Shown: positions 23,478 through 34,732, counted from the first letter of the stretch. The stretch is 64,000 bases of DNA from Saccharina japonica (GCA_008828725.1 MEHQ01000946.1:117529-181528); one strand, 5' to 3'. Program-made: numbers and translations. The notes: generated by a model not told the origin, from the letters alone.

Positions 23478-23944
23478 GCACTCCACCTGCTTTCTTGACA
23501 ACCCTACTGACGTACGGTAGCCCAATCGAGATCGCTACGAATTCACCCTGAATTGTGCGCTGTTTTAGTTGCGAGAACCCGGGCTGCCGCGTTCGTTCGT
23601 GGTTCGTTCGATAGCACAAGCAAAAGACTGGTGGTCGAACATATAGCGCAAGCAAGCTGCTGTGTGCTAAATACATACAACACAGAATACAACCCAAAAG
23701 GGGGCGCCTATGGTCTAATGGTACCGTCATACTCCTACTACAGTAATCCTTCAACAGTAGTGTTGTGGTGCTGTTTGGTTTCTACGAAGCACCTTTACTA
23801 CAGTACGAGTACTCCTTCTCTGCCTTATCTTCCTTCTCCCGAGCGTCTGACCGCTCGCATGTGTCTGTTTCTCGTGTAGTGCACCGACACTTCGGCTTGT
23901 CTTCTTCACCCCCCCCCCCCCGGGGGGGGGAGACCGCCCCCCCC

Positions 23945-24020
23945 CCCCGGTCCCGGCATTGTAGGCATGCAAGGGCCTATGGTCATACGACTACGCCATG
24001 CGTGGCATGCGTACCCCCCC
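23945..24020 (-). repeat. Dispersed element C, fragment
   Basis: Reads (minus sense) as a C/G-run-bounded block with ggtcccggcattgtaggc, ggtcatacgactacg and catgcg, matching the family seen at 31853, 36148, 44715, 46350, 47605 and 57340. It is bounded by poly-C on both sides. Confidence 0.6.
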
Positions 24021-24472
24021 CCCCCTCCCCGGGCGCAGTGATTGTCATGGGGTTATTAACACTCCATTATTCCCATCGCTTTCGTAGTACGAGGCGTATT
24101 GTGGGGTTTCGTGTGTTCGATCATACATGACGGGCAGGCGGCCAAATAAATATATGTCCCGAACGTATATTCGACGGACCTCGACGCAACAAGGGGCTCA
24201 CACGCGATGCGAGTGACCTACCCCTCGAACGACAACCAGCGTGGAGTCATCCTTTGCTGCTAAAAACAAAAAAAAGGGGAGCATTTTTATGCTCGTCTGC
24301 CACATCTAAAACTTGAACCAGAAAACGAAAAAAATCACTTGTTCTATGTAGTGTTCGAAACTGTCCCCTATTGGCAGCGCTTTTTTTGACGCTGTGAAAC
24401 CCCTTACTACGGCTGCTGACATTTACGACTACCTGCAAGCGTTCAAGCTAAACAACTCAGCGTTGACACACC

Positions 24473-24877
24473 ATGGCGACCCGACTAGCCTTTGCAGCTG
24501 CACATAGAGTTCGAACACCGGTGCTGAGGAGTGCGAGCTCATTTCAGGTACCAACGCTGTCCCTTGGCCCGCGAGCAGTCAGCTGTCGACGAGCTGCATG
24601 GTTAACAGCTCGTTCTTCTACGACGTCAACAGCAACCGTAGGCGAGAGGGCGACTGCTAGCAGCAGCCAGCATCCGCCGCCAGCGACCACCTCTCCTCCG
24701 CAGCAGACGACACCCCAGCACCAGCCCAGTGCTGGTGCTCCTGCTGCTTCTGGCACATCTTCCGCAAAAGGCAACACAACAAAGCAGCCGCCGAGTGCCG
24801 AGACTAGCAGCAGCAGCGACGGCATCAACACCAGCAGCAGTAGCAGCAGCAGAAGCAGCGGCAGCAGCGGCGTCAGG

Positions 24878-24909
<32 letters not shown>

Positions 24910-27624
24910 ATCAACGGCAGATCCCACTGCTACTACTACCGCTGCTGCCGGCAAGGGTACTCATAGCGACGCCAGGGACAAGGGTAGCAGCAGCAGCAGT
25001 GGTGAAGACACCACTAACAATGGCGGGGGCGGGGGCAACGGTGGTGGACAAGGTGGCCACCGAGGTCCGCTGACGTGGGGGGCGGTGGGCCTCCTCGGTA
25101 TCGTCGGGGCGTTGGCCATGGGCTACTACCGGATGAAGTGGGACGAGAAGCAGAAGCGAGTGGCTTCGGAGGTGACCTCCACGGGAAAGCCCGCTCTCGG
25201 CGGACCGTTCACCCTGGTCGATATGCATGGCCGGCCCGTGACCGACAAGGACTTCCACGGCAAGTTCGTGCTCTTGTACTTCGGGTTCTGCCACTGTCCG
25301 GACATCTGCCCGTCCGAGCTGGTGAAGGTGGGCGCCATCGCGAAGAAGCTGGAGGGCAAGCTTGGCGCGGGCGTCGTAAAGCCGGTCTTTGTGTCTGTGG
25401 ATCCGGACCGTGACAGTCTGGCGCAGCTGAGGCACTACGCGCAGGACTTCCACCCCAGGTGAAAGGCAGCCCCATGTTCAGGCTATCGATGATGTATAGG
25501 CCAAACACGGGCAGGCGTAATGTATGTGTGCTCGTGTTCACCGCGAAGAAACCGCGTGTCCTGATTTTGTCGTACGTGTTGTGTGTCGTGTGCAGGAGTT
25601 CGTTGGTTGATGCTTGACGGTGCCGTTGCCGCGTGACACTTGCTTGCTCCTTGTCTGGAACATTGGTGGTCCTTCACCCCGCTGGTTGATGAATCGACCA
25701 TGCAAAGGAAACGAGCGCGTGGCCTATAACTGCATGAAGCTCGTGTAGCACATGCACACACCTGGGACCGATCATCGATTCCCATTTCCATGATCTACCA
25801 GCTGCCCTGATTATGGGTCTGTACTGGCATGATTTAGTTCATGCTGCTGGGTGGGAGTATTACAACCTGATGCTCTACGTCAGGACATATTTCCTGTGTT
25901 TGATCTGTACTATACAGATCCCGCACAGCATGTCATAATGTCAGCGTAGGATCTGGATGGTCGAGGTGTGAACAGCAGTTCACTGCATCTCCCCCTTTCA
26001 CGATATTCCTGGGATACGAGTAGAGGTTGATTGGTGGAAGTCTATCACACCGGATAAGGCACTGCTGCTGTGCGTTTTTACGCAAATATTTCGCAGGTAA
26101 AGCGGTTGCGGACACCCTCTTGACAGAGCGTCTGTCTGTACAACTACCGTTTGCGATATATGCGAGTGTGAATATCTCATGGCACAAGGGAATTCATGGA
26201 GTATATATACATGCTGAGATCACGGATTGGACCGAACTTTTTGGCGTGTTGGATTTTAAAGGGATGCATGTTGTAGATATTATATACATATATCGTTGGA
26301 CGGGGGAGGCTCGTGAGCCGTAGACACTCGTACTTACCCACCGTTCGTAACCTGAATAAGCACCATCGCTACGTACGTACATACGACCCACTGAAACGTG
26401 CGCCAACAGCAGTATATCCGGCTTCCTCTTGACTTCTGCACTTGCACTGTTCCTTTTCTCCTGGATCGTGGTTATTCTGGAGCAGCATCGACTATCTAAC
26501 AGGCACGAAGGACCAAGTCGCCAAGGCAGCGAAAGCTTACCGCGTGTACTTTTCCAAGACGGAGGAGCACGACGAAGACGAGGATTATATGTTGGACCAC
26601 TCCATCGTGATCTACCTCCTTGCGCCGAACGGGGAATTCTTGGATTTCTTCACGCAACGAGCCACGGTAAGCTTTAAGCTTCGTTCTTGCAAGCAGACTT
26701 CAAGTGTCTCCGTCTGGGGAGTTGTAATACGTAGCAGCATGGATTGTTTGCCGTCCACCTGATGCTTGCCAACCACAACTTTGTGCTGAAAGCGCGCACG
26801 CGCGACGTGACTGCTGTCCCGCGGCTTGCGCTGTGACTAAACGTCACATCTCTACGCGGCCAGGCTGCCCATCTAGTACACCTCGATAGCATCCGAATCG
26901 CGCAAGTGTTACAGGGCGGCTGTTTTGTGGCAACGTGCGCACTGATGGTGTTGCCAAGGAACCAGTAGTTTGGTTCTAGCTAGGCGGTGAAAAGTGACGC
27001 CCACGCCATGCGGTGCTGTCGTATGTATATTCCGTTCCACCCCACCTCCGCCAAATATCCATTGTTGGGTAGACGTCGTGTCCTGGGCCCGGTGGTGCTG
27101 CGAGATCCTTCCCATTGACATTGCTACGTACTCGGTGGTGATGAGCATGATAAGCATACACCTTGACCATCATAACTCACATTTTTGGTACGTGTCCTTA
27201 CCCCCCTTATTGTATTGTACTACACATATCTTCAGTAGATTTGTACTTGTACGCTTAATGTAGTCTGGCCGTCGGGAATCTTGGGGCTATTATAGAATCG
27301 GACTTGAGGCCCTTGGCTACAGAGACGTATAGAAAGCCATGCAGGGGGCATCGAAACCCAGTTTACTAGCTGCGGCATCTACCGCGACCCCACCCTTCCC
27401 CGTATTCAGTGATGTGGATACAGACTTAGCTGAGCAGATCCGTCGATATTCCGGGCAATGCCCCCCTACAGGCCGCAAATTCCGCAAATTACCGGACCGT
27501 TGACACCGTATATACCACCGCTGCCGCGGGCTTCGTCTGCTGTGCTCGCTTGCCCGTGCAGATCACCGACTGCGTGGAGAGGACCGTGAAACAGGTCAAG
27601 GAGTTCAAGGCACAAGAGGCGTAG
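24473..27624 (+). CDS. SCO1: SCO1-type mitochondrial copper chaperone
   Basis: Inner-membrane thioredoxin-fold protein that delivers copper to the CuA site of cytochrome c oxidase subunit II. Three exons (24473-25458, 26486-26666, 27562-27624) join in phase to 409 aa. The N-terminus is basic and presequence-like. Residues about 50-195 are an unusually long Ser/Thr/Gly-rich linker encoded largely by AGC repeats. A transmembrane helix lies at about 200-220 (LTWGAVGLLGIVGALAMGYY). The domain then shows GGPFTLVDMHGRPVTDKDF, LYFGFCHCPDICPSEL with the copper ligands C275 and C279, KPVFVSVDPDRDS, the exon junction FHPSIDYLTGTKDQV, and the third ligand H367 in YMLDHSIVIYLLAPNGEF. The ending TVKQVKEFKAQEA is family-like. 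All metal ligands are present. The start is the first Met of the open frame. Intron 1 contains a GATC-rich element (25785-25960). Confidence 0.95.
25785..25960. repeat. GATC-rich dispersed element, copy in SCO1 intron 1
   Basis: Landmarks ccatgatctaccagctgcc, gctgctgggtgggagtat, gatctgtactatacagatcc and cgcacagcatgtcataatg are in the same order as in the other copies. Non-coding. Boundaries are approximate. Confidence 0.5.
26667..27561 (+). other. SCO1 intron 2
   Basis: 895 bp between the phase-0 donor after RAT (26666) and the acceptor before ITDCVER (27562). No exon, RNA gene or repeat family was recognised. It includes an AT-rich part near 27150-27260. Confidence 0.6.
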
Positions 27625-28950
27625 CTGATCGCGACCCGTAGAACCCCGTAGACCTTTCTACTAGTAATAGTGATGTCATGACGCCTGTGAGACAAAATAA
27701 CCCTCGCGGGAGGAAGCCAGGGAGGCACCAAGAGCGAGTCGGCGATGCAGTACGAGAGAAGAAGCGGCGTAGAATATCGCAGCGGCGGTGATATGAGTAT
27801 CGTGCGCGAAAATGGATCAAACACGCGGGTGGGCAGGGGGGGGGGGGGGGGGAGGCTTGAGCTCGTACATTTTTTTAGTATTACTTTGGCGCCCGCAAAG
27901 ATTTTCCATTTTCTAGAGTCGCTGTCTGTAAGGTGTACTTACAGAAGAGAAGACGGCCGGTGTATCGCCTATAGTCGGTGGTGAGGCTCACTCTCCTTTT
28001 GTAGTTTTTTTTGTATCCACTCCGTGCGTTGGTTCTAGTAGGTGTATCGTAGCCGAGAGGTATTTGAGGCGGCACCCAGCGCGTCTCGCCGCTGTGGACA
28101 GCTCTGTGAACACCACTAATTAATGGATGGCGCGCGCACCATGCCTCAGGTACACGGTGGTAATGACCAACACGTAAAGAGTACTGTAATTGTTTTGCGC
28201 CGAGCCCCCAGTTTGGAGTGGTGGGACCGAAAGTATCCCCTTGCTCGGGTCCGCACTGATGTTCCCCGGTTCTCGACGCCGTTTGGTTGTTACCGTACGT
28301 AGTACCACCCCAGGCTAGTTCTGCAGCGACCATTTCTGACCGTTTCACGGGGGTTACACTCACAAAAAAAATGAGTCGGCGAAAGTTGTGCAGAACCCCC
28401 CATCACCGCTATTAATAGCTCTGCAGAAATGACCCCCAAGTTAAAAGCAAATTCTAAGCGGGAATTTCCCACTAAAGGTGGGTACAGTTGAGAATGGGGA
28501 AAAAAAGTGCGCGATTTCCCAAATCAGACCAATCTTGAGAATGGGGGGGGGAAATGCGTGATTGTCCGAAGCAGCCTGATCCCATAGTAGCGAGCACGTG
28601 GTAAACAGAAGGCTGCCGTCGGGTCCGTGAACATGATGATGTTGACGAGGAACGACTTGCCCTGCGTGGGGTTCATTCATTCAGTGACCTTGCAGGCGGA
28701 GACCGCATCCACCCCATGTTTTTTTTTGGAAAAGGGCATGGGTGGAATTATTTTTGGCAACATTTGTGGAGCAGTACGATAGAACAGAGAAGATTTTCGA
28801 TCGGCGACCAGTTGCTGGATTTCTCGCGCCCCCTAGTACCACACTCTGCCCCCTCGCAAAAGCAGTGGGTGAAGAGACGCGTGTGCTATACGACGATAGA
28901 GGTACATAGCACTTTTTTCAGCCGAAACGTTTTTTGAACGACGGGGCTCC

Positions 28951-29047
28951 TTAACCCTTTTAGGACTGGAGTCCCGTTTTGGGGACAAACCACTCTAATT
29001 CTAAGTAATTTGTCCCCAAAACGGGACTCCAGTCCTATAAGGGTTAA
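28951..29047. mobile_element. piggyBac-like MITE P1 (TTAA-flanked palindrome)
   Basis: Runs from TTAACCCTTTTAGGACTGG to CCAGTCCTATAAGGGTTAA. The arms of about 39 bp are nearly perfect inverted repeats (both contain gggactccagtcc or its complement) around a loop with ctctaattctaag. TTAA flanks with CCC...GGG ends are the hallmark of piggyBac elements. No coding capacity. Confidence 0.8.
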
Positions 29048-29131
29048 CCCATTCAGAACTGGAAAAATGATCCCACACTAATTCTAAGTAGTTTTCCCCC
29101 AAATTGGTGGGACCAGTTCTTAAGGGGTTAA
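29044..29131. mobile_element. piggyBac-like MITE P2, adjacent to P1
   Basis: Starts at the TTAA that ends P1 (TTAACCCATTCAGAACTGG) and ends CCAGTTCTTAAGGGGTTAA. The interior has tcccacactaattctaagta. It shares termini and centre with copies at 34733-34820, 48160-48249 and 51435-51525. It uses the same TTAA as P1, so one inserted beside the other. Confidence 0.8.
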
Positions 29132-31077
29132 CCCAAAATCGTCGTTGAATTTCATTCTTGCATGATGCGATATTGTTCGTTGTATATCATACGTAAGCCA
29201 TGGGATTGCTCAAAACGGTTAGCACTTTCCCCCCCCCCCCCTCCAAAATCAGTTTTTGGGGTGAGCTTATAGAGCTCCTGAAGTGACCACAACAAACACC
29301 CTCAGAAATAACATCCTGCACCATTACCGTACCATGCGTCAAGAGAGTGAACACGCTTCTCCACACTCCCTCTCTTGAAATTTCCTTGAAGTTTCCTGAA
29401 GTATGTAACCCTCCGAGAGGTGAATACCTTGAGCGTAAATTGGTGTATGTATTTTATACCTGGTACGGAATAGGGCATTACGTAGCTGTTGCTCGGGCGC
29501 AGGTCTCCCGTCGGAATTGTGGTTCGCCGCAACAGCCGCCGGAGGCCAAGTGCGGCTTGCAACGACTTGGGTTTCGTTCGCCGCGCAAAAATCGCCGCAG
29601 GCGAAAAAAAATGTTGTGGGGGGGGAGTCTTTTGTTATCGGAGGCGAATACGTTTTTTTAGACCAAACGTTATAGTACCACTTTGTGGCTATTTTTTCTT
29701 CCTGACTTTTATTTCGCCAACTAAAAGATAAAGGCTGTGCAGCAGCAGTGCCTATGGCCAAAACAACATAGTACTCGTATGTATTCAAAATATGGTACGT
29801 ATTGTTTTCGTATACGTACCTGGTGTACGTCATGCGTACATGTTATACGTATCGTTCTCGTATATAGTGCAAGGCATGTATTATCGTATATATTTGCGGA
29901 CCAATAAAAGAGCCAACCAAGATAATGGCGTATTGTGCCTGGCATCATCTCAGGGGTCAGATGATGGCGAGACACCCCTTTTTGTTGGATTTTTCAATCT
30001 TGGGGAACATAGTGGCCAACTTTATGCTCCATACGAGGGGTACACCCATTTTCTTTGGCACTATGTTGCTGATAAGATAATGAACGAGCCACAAAGTGGT
30101 ACCATAACCTTTGGTCTTGAGCATTTTTTTTTTTGTCTTTTCGAGATTCGGGAGGCGTCTATCATACACGGACTTTTGGTCACGTGATTTTCGGGCGTGT
30201 ATTCCCGAACATAAATCGCAAACTGTTGTCTCCAGCGGCCCCTACGTGGGGTGTGGCCTCCGGTCACCCTCTCCCCTCCCCCCTCCCCTTGCGGCCGCAA
30301 CACGCCTTTCGCCGCCTGTAGCAGGGGCCCAGCCGCAACATGCGCCGGAGCCCAAATTAATGCCCTCGCACATACGGAAGTGATTTTTCGTAGCCCACAT
30401 GAACACGAAAGACGGAGGGTCGCACTGTACGTACCTATTCTTCGTGCAAGTCAACGTAGCCCCTAAAACCAACTTGACTACCTAGGTAGGGGCTCTCTCT
30501 CGTCCTCATGTGTTTCGTTTGAAAACAGGTTGGACATCTGTGCGCTCCGCCGCCCGACGATGTACTTGACGATTAAAAACAAAAATGAAAACTGATATTT
30601 TGTGACGGTGGAGGCTATGCGAAAACGGGAGCACGCGTAAGCTGTTGCCTTGCCGATCCGGTCTTAAAACACGCCGCAAAAAAACACTACCAGACGCCGC
30701 GACAAAACTACTAAGTATATAACCAGGTTTTTTGTTTTTGTTTTCTCCCTTAACGTAAATAGAAAAGTCCCATGCGCAGATCGCTTGTAAACATGAATAT
30801 CAAAATCCCGACATTCCAATACTACTGTACGAACAAACCAAACGGTTCGCAAAACCCCAACAGACAGCACAAAAAGCCCACAACGAAAAATACGGACGAC
30901 ACCGAAAACCAATCACGCGAAAAAAAAACACAAACACAAACAAAGCACAAAGCACGAAATTCCCACAGCAAAAAGCGCAGCACACAAGATTACATATATA
31001 CACACGATCTTTGCGCAAGGCCACCGCCACCGCTGCCGCCACCACCGACGACAGCCCCACAACAGCTACAGAAGCGG

Positions 31078-33749
31078 CTACAAACCCAGGTCCTCGTGCA
31101 GCGCAGACGGCAGCGGCGGGGGCGGCGGCAGAAGTCCCGTCGCGTTCAACTTCGCCACAACCTCAGTGGCGCGAGCGTCCAACTCCGCGCGCGCCAGCAT
31201 AAGGGCCTTCGTCGATGCTGGCGGGTTGGCCCGGAGCTCCGCCAAGACCCGCTCGGTCTCGGCCTCCACTAACCGGCGGGTGAGACCACCGCCCTCCCCG
31301 CCGCTGCGCCCACTACTGCTACCGTCGCCGGCATCCTCATCAGGCGCGTCGTCGCCGTTGCTCTCGGAGGAGGTCGCTTTTTTGGCAGCGGGTACTGCCT
31401 TCTCCTTCACCACCTCGAGTACTGCCTTATCGTCCGCCACCGTGGGTGCTGCCTTATCGTTCGCCACCGCGGGAACTGTCTTCTCGTCCACCACCGCGGG
31501 CCGCTGCCCGTCGGCTGGGCTGCCGGGGGCGCTGGCAGCCCCGCCCTCCGCCCCCCCGCCGGCCGATGCCACCGACAGCCTCTCCACCTGCACGCGCAGC
31601 GCCGTAACTTCTTCTTCGAGTCGTGCCTTCTCGTCCGCGAGCCCGTGTCCGGTGTCCCCGTCTTCCCTCGCTAGTTCGGGAGACGAGCATTCCACTGGTG
31701 CGGAGGCTTTTTCGTCTCGAGCTGCTGCTTTGGCTTCGCGTGCCTCACGGAGCTCCACCTTGTTTGAGGACAACGATCGATATACCATGAAGAAACGTGA
31801 AAGGAAGGGAGAGCGAGAGTAGGCAAGGAAGAGGGAGCGAGGGGGGGCGGGGGGGGTACTCATTCATGCATGGCCGTAGTCGTATGACCATAGACCCTCG
31901 CATCCCTACAATACCGGGACGGAGCACGTCGGGTTTTTACCGACCAGGCAGACATCGCTTGCAAGCGGGGCGCGGGGGCGGGGGCAGAGAGAGCGTTGCA
32001 GCAGTAATGCATTGTGAAACGGACGAGGTGCCACCACCAATACTGACGAGACCGGAGGGGGCGCATGGGGGCGACCCGCTCGCTACAGCACGAGCATATG
32101 GCAACGAGCGTACGTTCCCTTGACCCTGTCAAAATTGCGTGCGTTTCCTTCCGCATTCACGGGTTTCCATCGCTTTCAAGGCGGCGTTGATTCTGCAGCA
32201 AAGGTGGGCCTACAAGCCGTATCGAAATACACAAAAAAAGTGCCGGAAAAAAAAAAAAACGGCCGGCATGGATAGATAGATACTACTCTACACTACAACA
32301 CCAACGCATCATATGAGCATTTCCTACAGGAGTACAAGGTCCCCCTGCGGGAACGTCGTTGACTTCTAATCCCGGGGGTGTTGCAAGCTTAAGAGGGAGA
32401 ATACAGCAGGCGTTTGTTCCTCGTACATACCAGCTACCCGTGCGTAGCCACCGGGCAAGACCGAAAAACATTTTTTTTAAAAACAAAAAACTTTTGATGA
32501 AAAGCTAAAGACGGGCAAGTAACCTGGCAACTATTAATAACACCGACCAGCCCAAACGACTTTGTAGTAACTGTAGTTATACACACCAAGACAGTTCAGT
32601 TCTCATGGTCAGCATCAACTCTTCGTGTGTGAGCGTGCGGGCGCTCCAACAATAACAACAACACGACAACAACAACAACAACAACAACGACGACAGAAGG
32701 TTATCGCTGGCTGCACAGCTCCACGCTTGAATCTTGCCAAATACTGCTGGGACCCCCTAGCTTTCAAATTTGGTTCGGTAACCACACGACGTACATTGAA
32801 AACCACAGCAGTATCATATCGCTCCGCGTATCGCACCAAAGGTTATGTACTATTGAATACCGTTGTACACCAAACAACATCAGTTGACAGGAAACGTGCT
32901 CACGAGCGAATTCGGTGACTTTTAAATTTTGACGCCCCCCCCCCAAAAACAATTAGGGATCCTCCCGTTCGATTTTCCTGAAATGTCCGACGTATACCGT
33001 CCACTATTAACGCAAACACAAGTTGACCACAGTTATCTCCTACGCGAGTTCCTATTGTAGGTCGGGGGCATAGTAATACCTAGTAATACCTAGTAATACC
33101 TAGTATTACCTAGTAATACCTAGTAATACCTAGTAATACATAGTAATACATAGTAATACATAGTAATACAAAGTAATACATAGTAATGCATAGTAATATA
33201 TAGTAAAATATAGTAATACCTAGTAATACCTAGTAATACCTAGTAATACATAGTAATACATAGTCATACATAGTAATGCATAGTAATACATAGTAATACA
33301 TAGTAATACATAGTCATACATAGTCATACATAGTAATACCTAGTAATACATAGTAATACATAGCAATACATAGTAATACATACGGTAGCCCACAATGGAC
33401 CCAAAAACCACACATTCCCCTATGCTCGTAAACCATATTAGGGGTCTGTTTTAGAATTTCTCCCCCGAACTAGCGACATCGATACCGTATTATACTACTG
33501 TAGTTGTAGTGTTGGGGGGTCCCTTTGCGGCTGTCGGTCAAGGGGCTAAAAATGTCGTCAAACATACATGTTATGGTTGCTGCTGCCTGCGCACATGCAC
33601 ACAGGACGTCGCACCTCCTGTTCCACAGAAGCCACCGCTGCCGCCCGGCTGAAGCTCATGGTGGCCTTCAACTCCGCCCGCTCGGCGTCGATCCTTTGCT
33701 GCAAGACCCCCTTCTGCCGCTCCCCGCCCTCCTCCAGGCGGTCCAGCAC
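31078..33749 (-). CDS. Coiled-coil protein of unknown function, 3' exons (partial)
   Basis: Not recognised as a named family. Two minus-strand exons, 33749-33615 (45 aa) and 31758-31078 (226 aa plus stop), join in phase 0. The N-terminal part is charged and heptad-like (RLEEGGERQKGVLQQRIDAE, SVEQE-VELREAREAKAAARD). More coiled coil follows (KARLEEEVTALRVQVERL). There is then a low-complexity stretch with three imperfect repeats of the type AVANDKAAPTVADDKA, a Ser/Gly/Asp-rich block, and a C-terminal helix rich in Ala/Glu (RRLVEAETERVLAELRANPP) ending PPPPPLPSALHEDLGL. The acceptor at 33750 requires an upstream exon, but no 5' exon or start could be identified upstream. It could be a cytoskeletal or scaffold protein, but nothing shows this directly. 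Confidence 0.6.
31853..31990 (+). repeat. Dispersed element C, copy in coiled-coil gene intron
   Basis: A G run, then gtactcattcatgcatggcc, gtagtcgtatgaccatag, accctcgcatccctacaa, ccgggacggagcacgtcggg and gaccaggcagacat. It lies just upstream (in plus coordinates) of the acceptor of the last coiled-coil exon, within the intron. Confidence 0.7.
33069..33385. repeat. Decamer minisatellite (TAGTAATACM)n
   Basis: About 31 tandem copies of tagtaatacc or tagtaataca with scattered changes (for example tagtcataca, tagtaatgca, tagtaatata). The C-ended and A-ended variants form blocks, as expected from slippage and local homogenisation. It lies inside the intron of the coiled-coil gene. Confidence 0.95.
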
Positions 33750-34446
33750 CTGCGAAAGCGAAGCCTTTTGACGAGAAGAGAGAGAAAAATAAAAATAAAA
33801 GTGCCCGGACGTTGCGGCAAAGGGAATACAAAACGAACCAATCAGTGCTGACGAAACAAAAAGAGATAACTCTATAACGCGGGAGGGTAGGGTCGGTGCA
33901 TGGCATTAAGGGACGACAGCAGTGTCCTATAGATTAATCCTCCGGCCGACGGGTGAACATGTAAACATAACCTCTTCTTTTTTTTCCTTCCCTTTTTTTT
34001 TTTTTTTTCAACTCCTCCGGCGGAACGGTAAAAATAAACCTTTTTTATCTCACCACACTTGGGACATATCATATGAACGATCAATACGTGTCGTGTGTCA
34101 ATTTAACCCGTAGCTCCCGTTGCAACAGCAGCCGACTACTGACGAGGCGGCTTCTACACCTCGGGGGCGCGCGTGGGTATATGTTGCCCCGACCCGATTT
34201 CGAGAGGATCAGGTGCGACCTGAACCCGAGAGGACCACGTGCAGCGTGGAGATAGCCACCCAGGAGGACAGGTAGAGTTAATCACTCATTCGGCACTATG
34301 GTTGAAGCAAAGCAAACTACGTACTGGGAACGAAAACAAAGGGACTGATGCCCACCAATGGTCACCCATGGTGGATTGCGTCTGATCTGATTGGCTTAGG
34401 GTTAGGCTTAGGATCAGGGCTAGTTAGTTGTATTCGACCCCCTACA

Positions 34447-34643
34447 TACGGTACAGGGCACCTAATAAGAAACAGGCTACTAAATAAGAAAGCTAGCTGA
34501 TATTGAAAAGAGAAAAAAAAACGAAGAAAATTCGAGATTCGTTATCTTGAAAGTAGTGTAGAAATCACCCTCTCTCAAATAAGAAAAAAAAAAAAACAGC
34601 CTGGGCCAGCGTTCCTGTTTCTTATTGGGTGTCCTGTACTGTT
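34447..34643. mobile_element. MITE family A, diverged copy
   Basis: Left end ggtacagggcacctaataag and right end cttattgggtgtcctgtact are the inverted repeats of the family defined at 22491-22668. The interior is different and A-rich. A TA lies on the left. The right flank has TT, so the duplication has decayed. Confidence 0.7.
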
Positions 34644-34732
34644 CTAGCAGTAGTGGCAGTGACCCTAAACCATTCGTGTCGAACAAATGATGGCACGCCT
34701 CTCACAAGATTAATGTTCAACCTCGTTTAGGA

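Larger units (their letters stand above)
22283..23922. repeat. 840-bp tandem segmental duplication
   Basis: Copy 1 (22283-23122) and copy 2 (23123-about 23922) start with cggcagctcttcggagctcc and are nearly identical. Differences are single bases (for example aacaaaag/aactaaag, gaacaagg/gaacccgg) and a 40-bp deletion in copy 2 between two cttatt words that removes the 3' end of an embedded MITE. Each copy ends in a long C run. Both contain ggcgcctatggtctaatgg, which resembles a tRNA A box, but no tRNA fold. No coding region was identified, although identical open frames occur in both copies. Confidence 0.95.
18705..24472. other. Repeat-rich intergenic region, kinase to SCO1
   Basis: About 5.8 kb without a supported gene. 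The open frames here (for example minus 20867-21316 and plus 21061-21635) have no recognisable domain and fall in simple or repeated sequence. From left to right it holds unique sequence with a GGGGG-rich 3' flank of the kinase, a palindromic MITE (20357-20587), element D copy 2 (20640-20890), an 840-bp tandem duplication with MITEs (22283-23922), a poly-C/G boundary with a fragment of dispersed element C (about 23945-24020), and the SCO1 upstream region. Confidence 0.6.
28890..29345 (+). repeat. Dispersed element D, copy 3, interrupted at TTAA
   Basis: The left part (ttcagccgaaacg, ggggctccttaa) and right part (ttaacccaaaatcgtcgttg, tgtatatcatacgtaagcc, tccaaaatcagttttt, caccctcagaaa, gtaccatgcgtc) match copy 2 at 20640-20890. 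Two palindromic elements (28951-29047 and 29044-29131) sit between them, exactly at the TTAA. Confidence 0.65.
27625..31077. other. Tail-to-tail intergenic region, SCO1 / coiled-coil gene
   Basis: No supported gene. A G run lies at 27838-27853. A minus-strand frame at 27881-28363 lacks any domain. A short minus-strand frame near 28560-28670 (MNPTQGKSFLVNIIMFTDPT) looks exon-like but has no partner exons (see findings). Element D copy 3 with two nested palindromic MITEs occupies 28890-29345. The region from 29350 to 31077 is repeat-poor. It includes gacataca-like and catgcgtac words, a CT-rich block near 30250-30310, and an A-rich stretch (30720-31000) that may be 3' UTR or flank of the coiled-coil gene. 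Confidence 0.55.

Noticed and set aside
22753..23879. Duplicated 108-codon frames in the 840-bp repeat as a gene pair
   Set aside because: Identical because the DNA was duplicated. No domain, and the frame ends in low-complexity sequence and poly-C.
27881..28363. 160-codon minus-strand frame
   Set aside because: No domain or signal sequence, no splice partners, and low codon bias by eye.
31166..31822. 218-codon plus-strand frame
   Set aside because: It is antisense to the last exon of the minus-strand coiled-coil gene, which has better coiled-coil periodicity and a matching splice junction.
33069..33385. CRISPR-like array
   Set aside because: The units are directly adjacent decamers without spacers, and the genome is eukaryotic.
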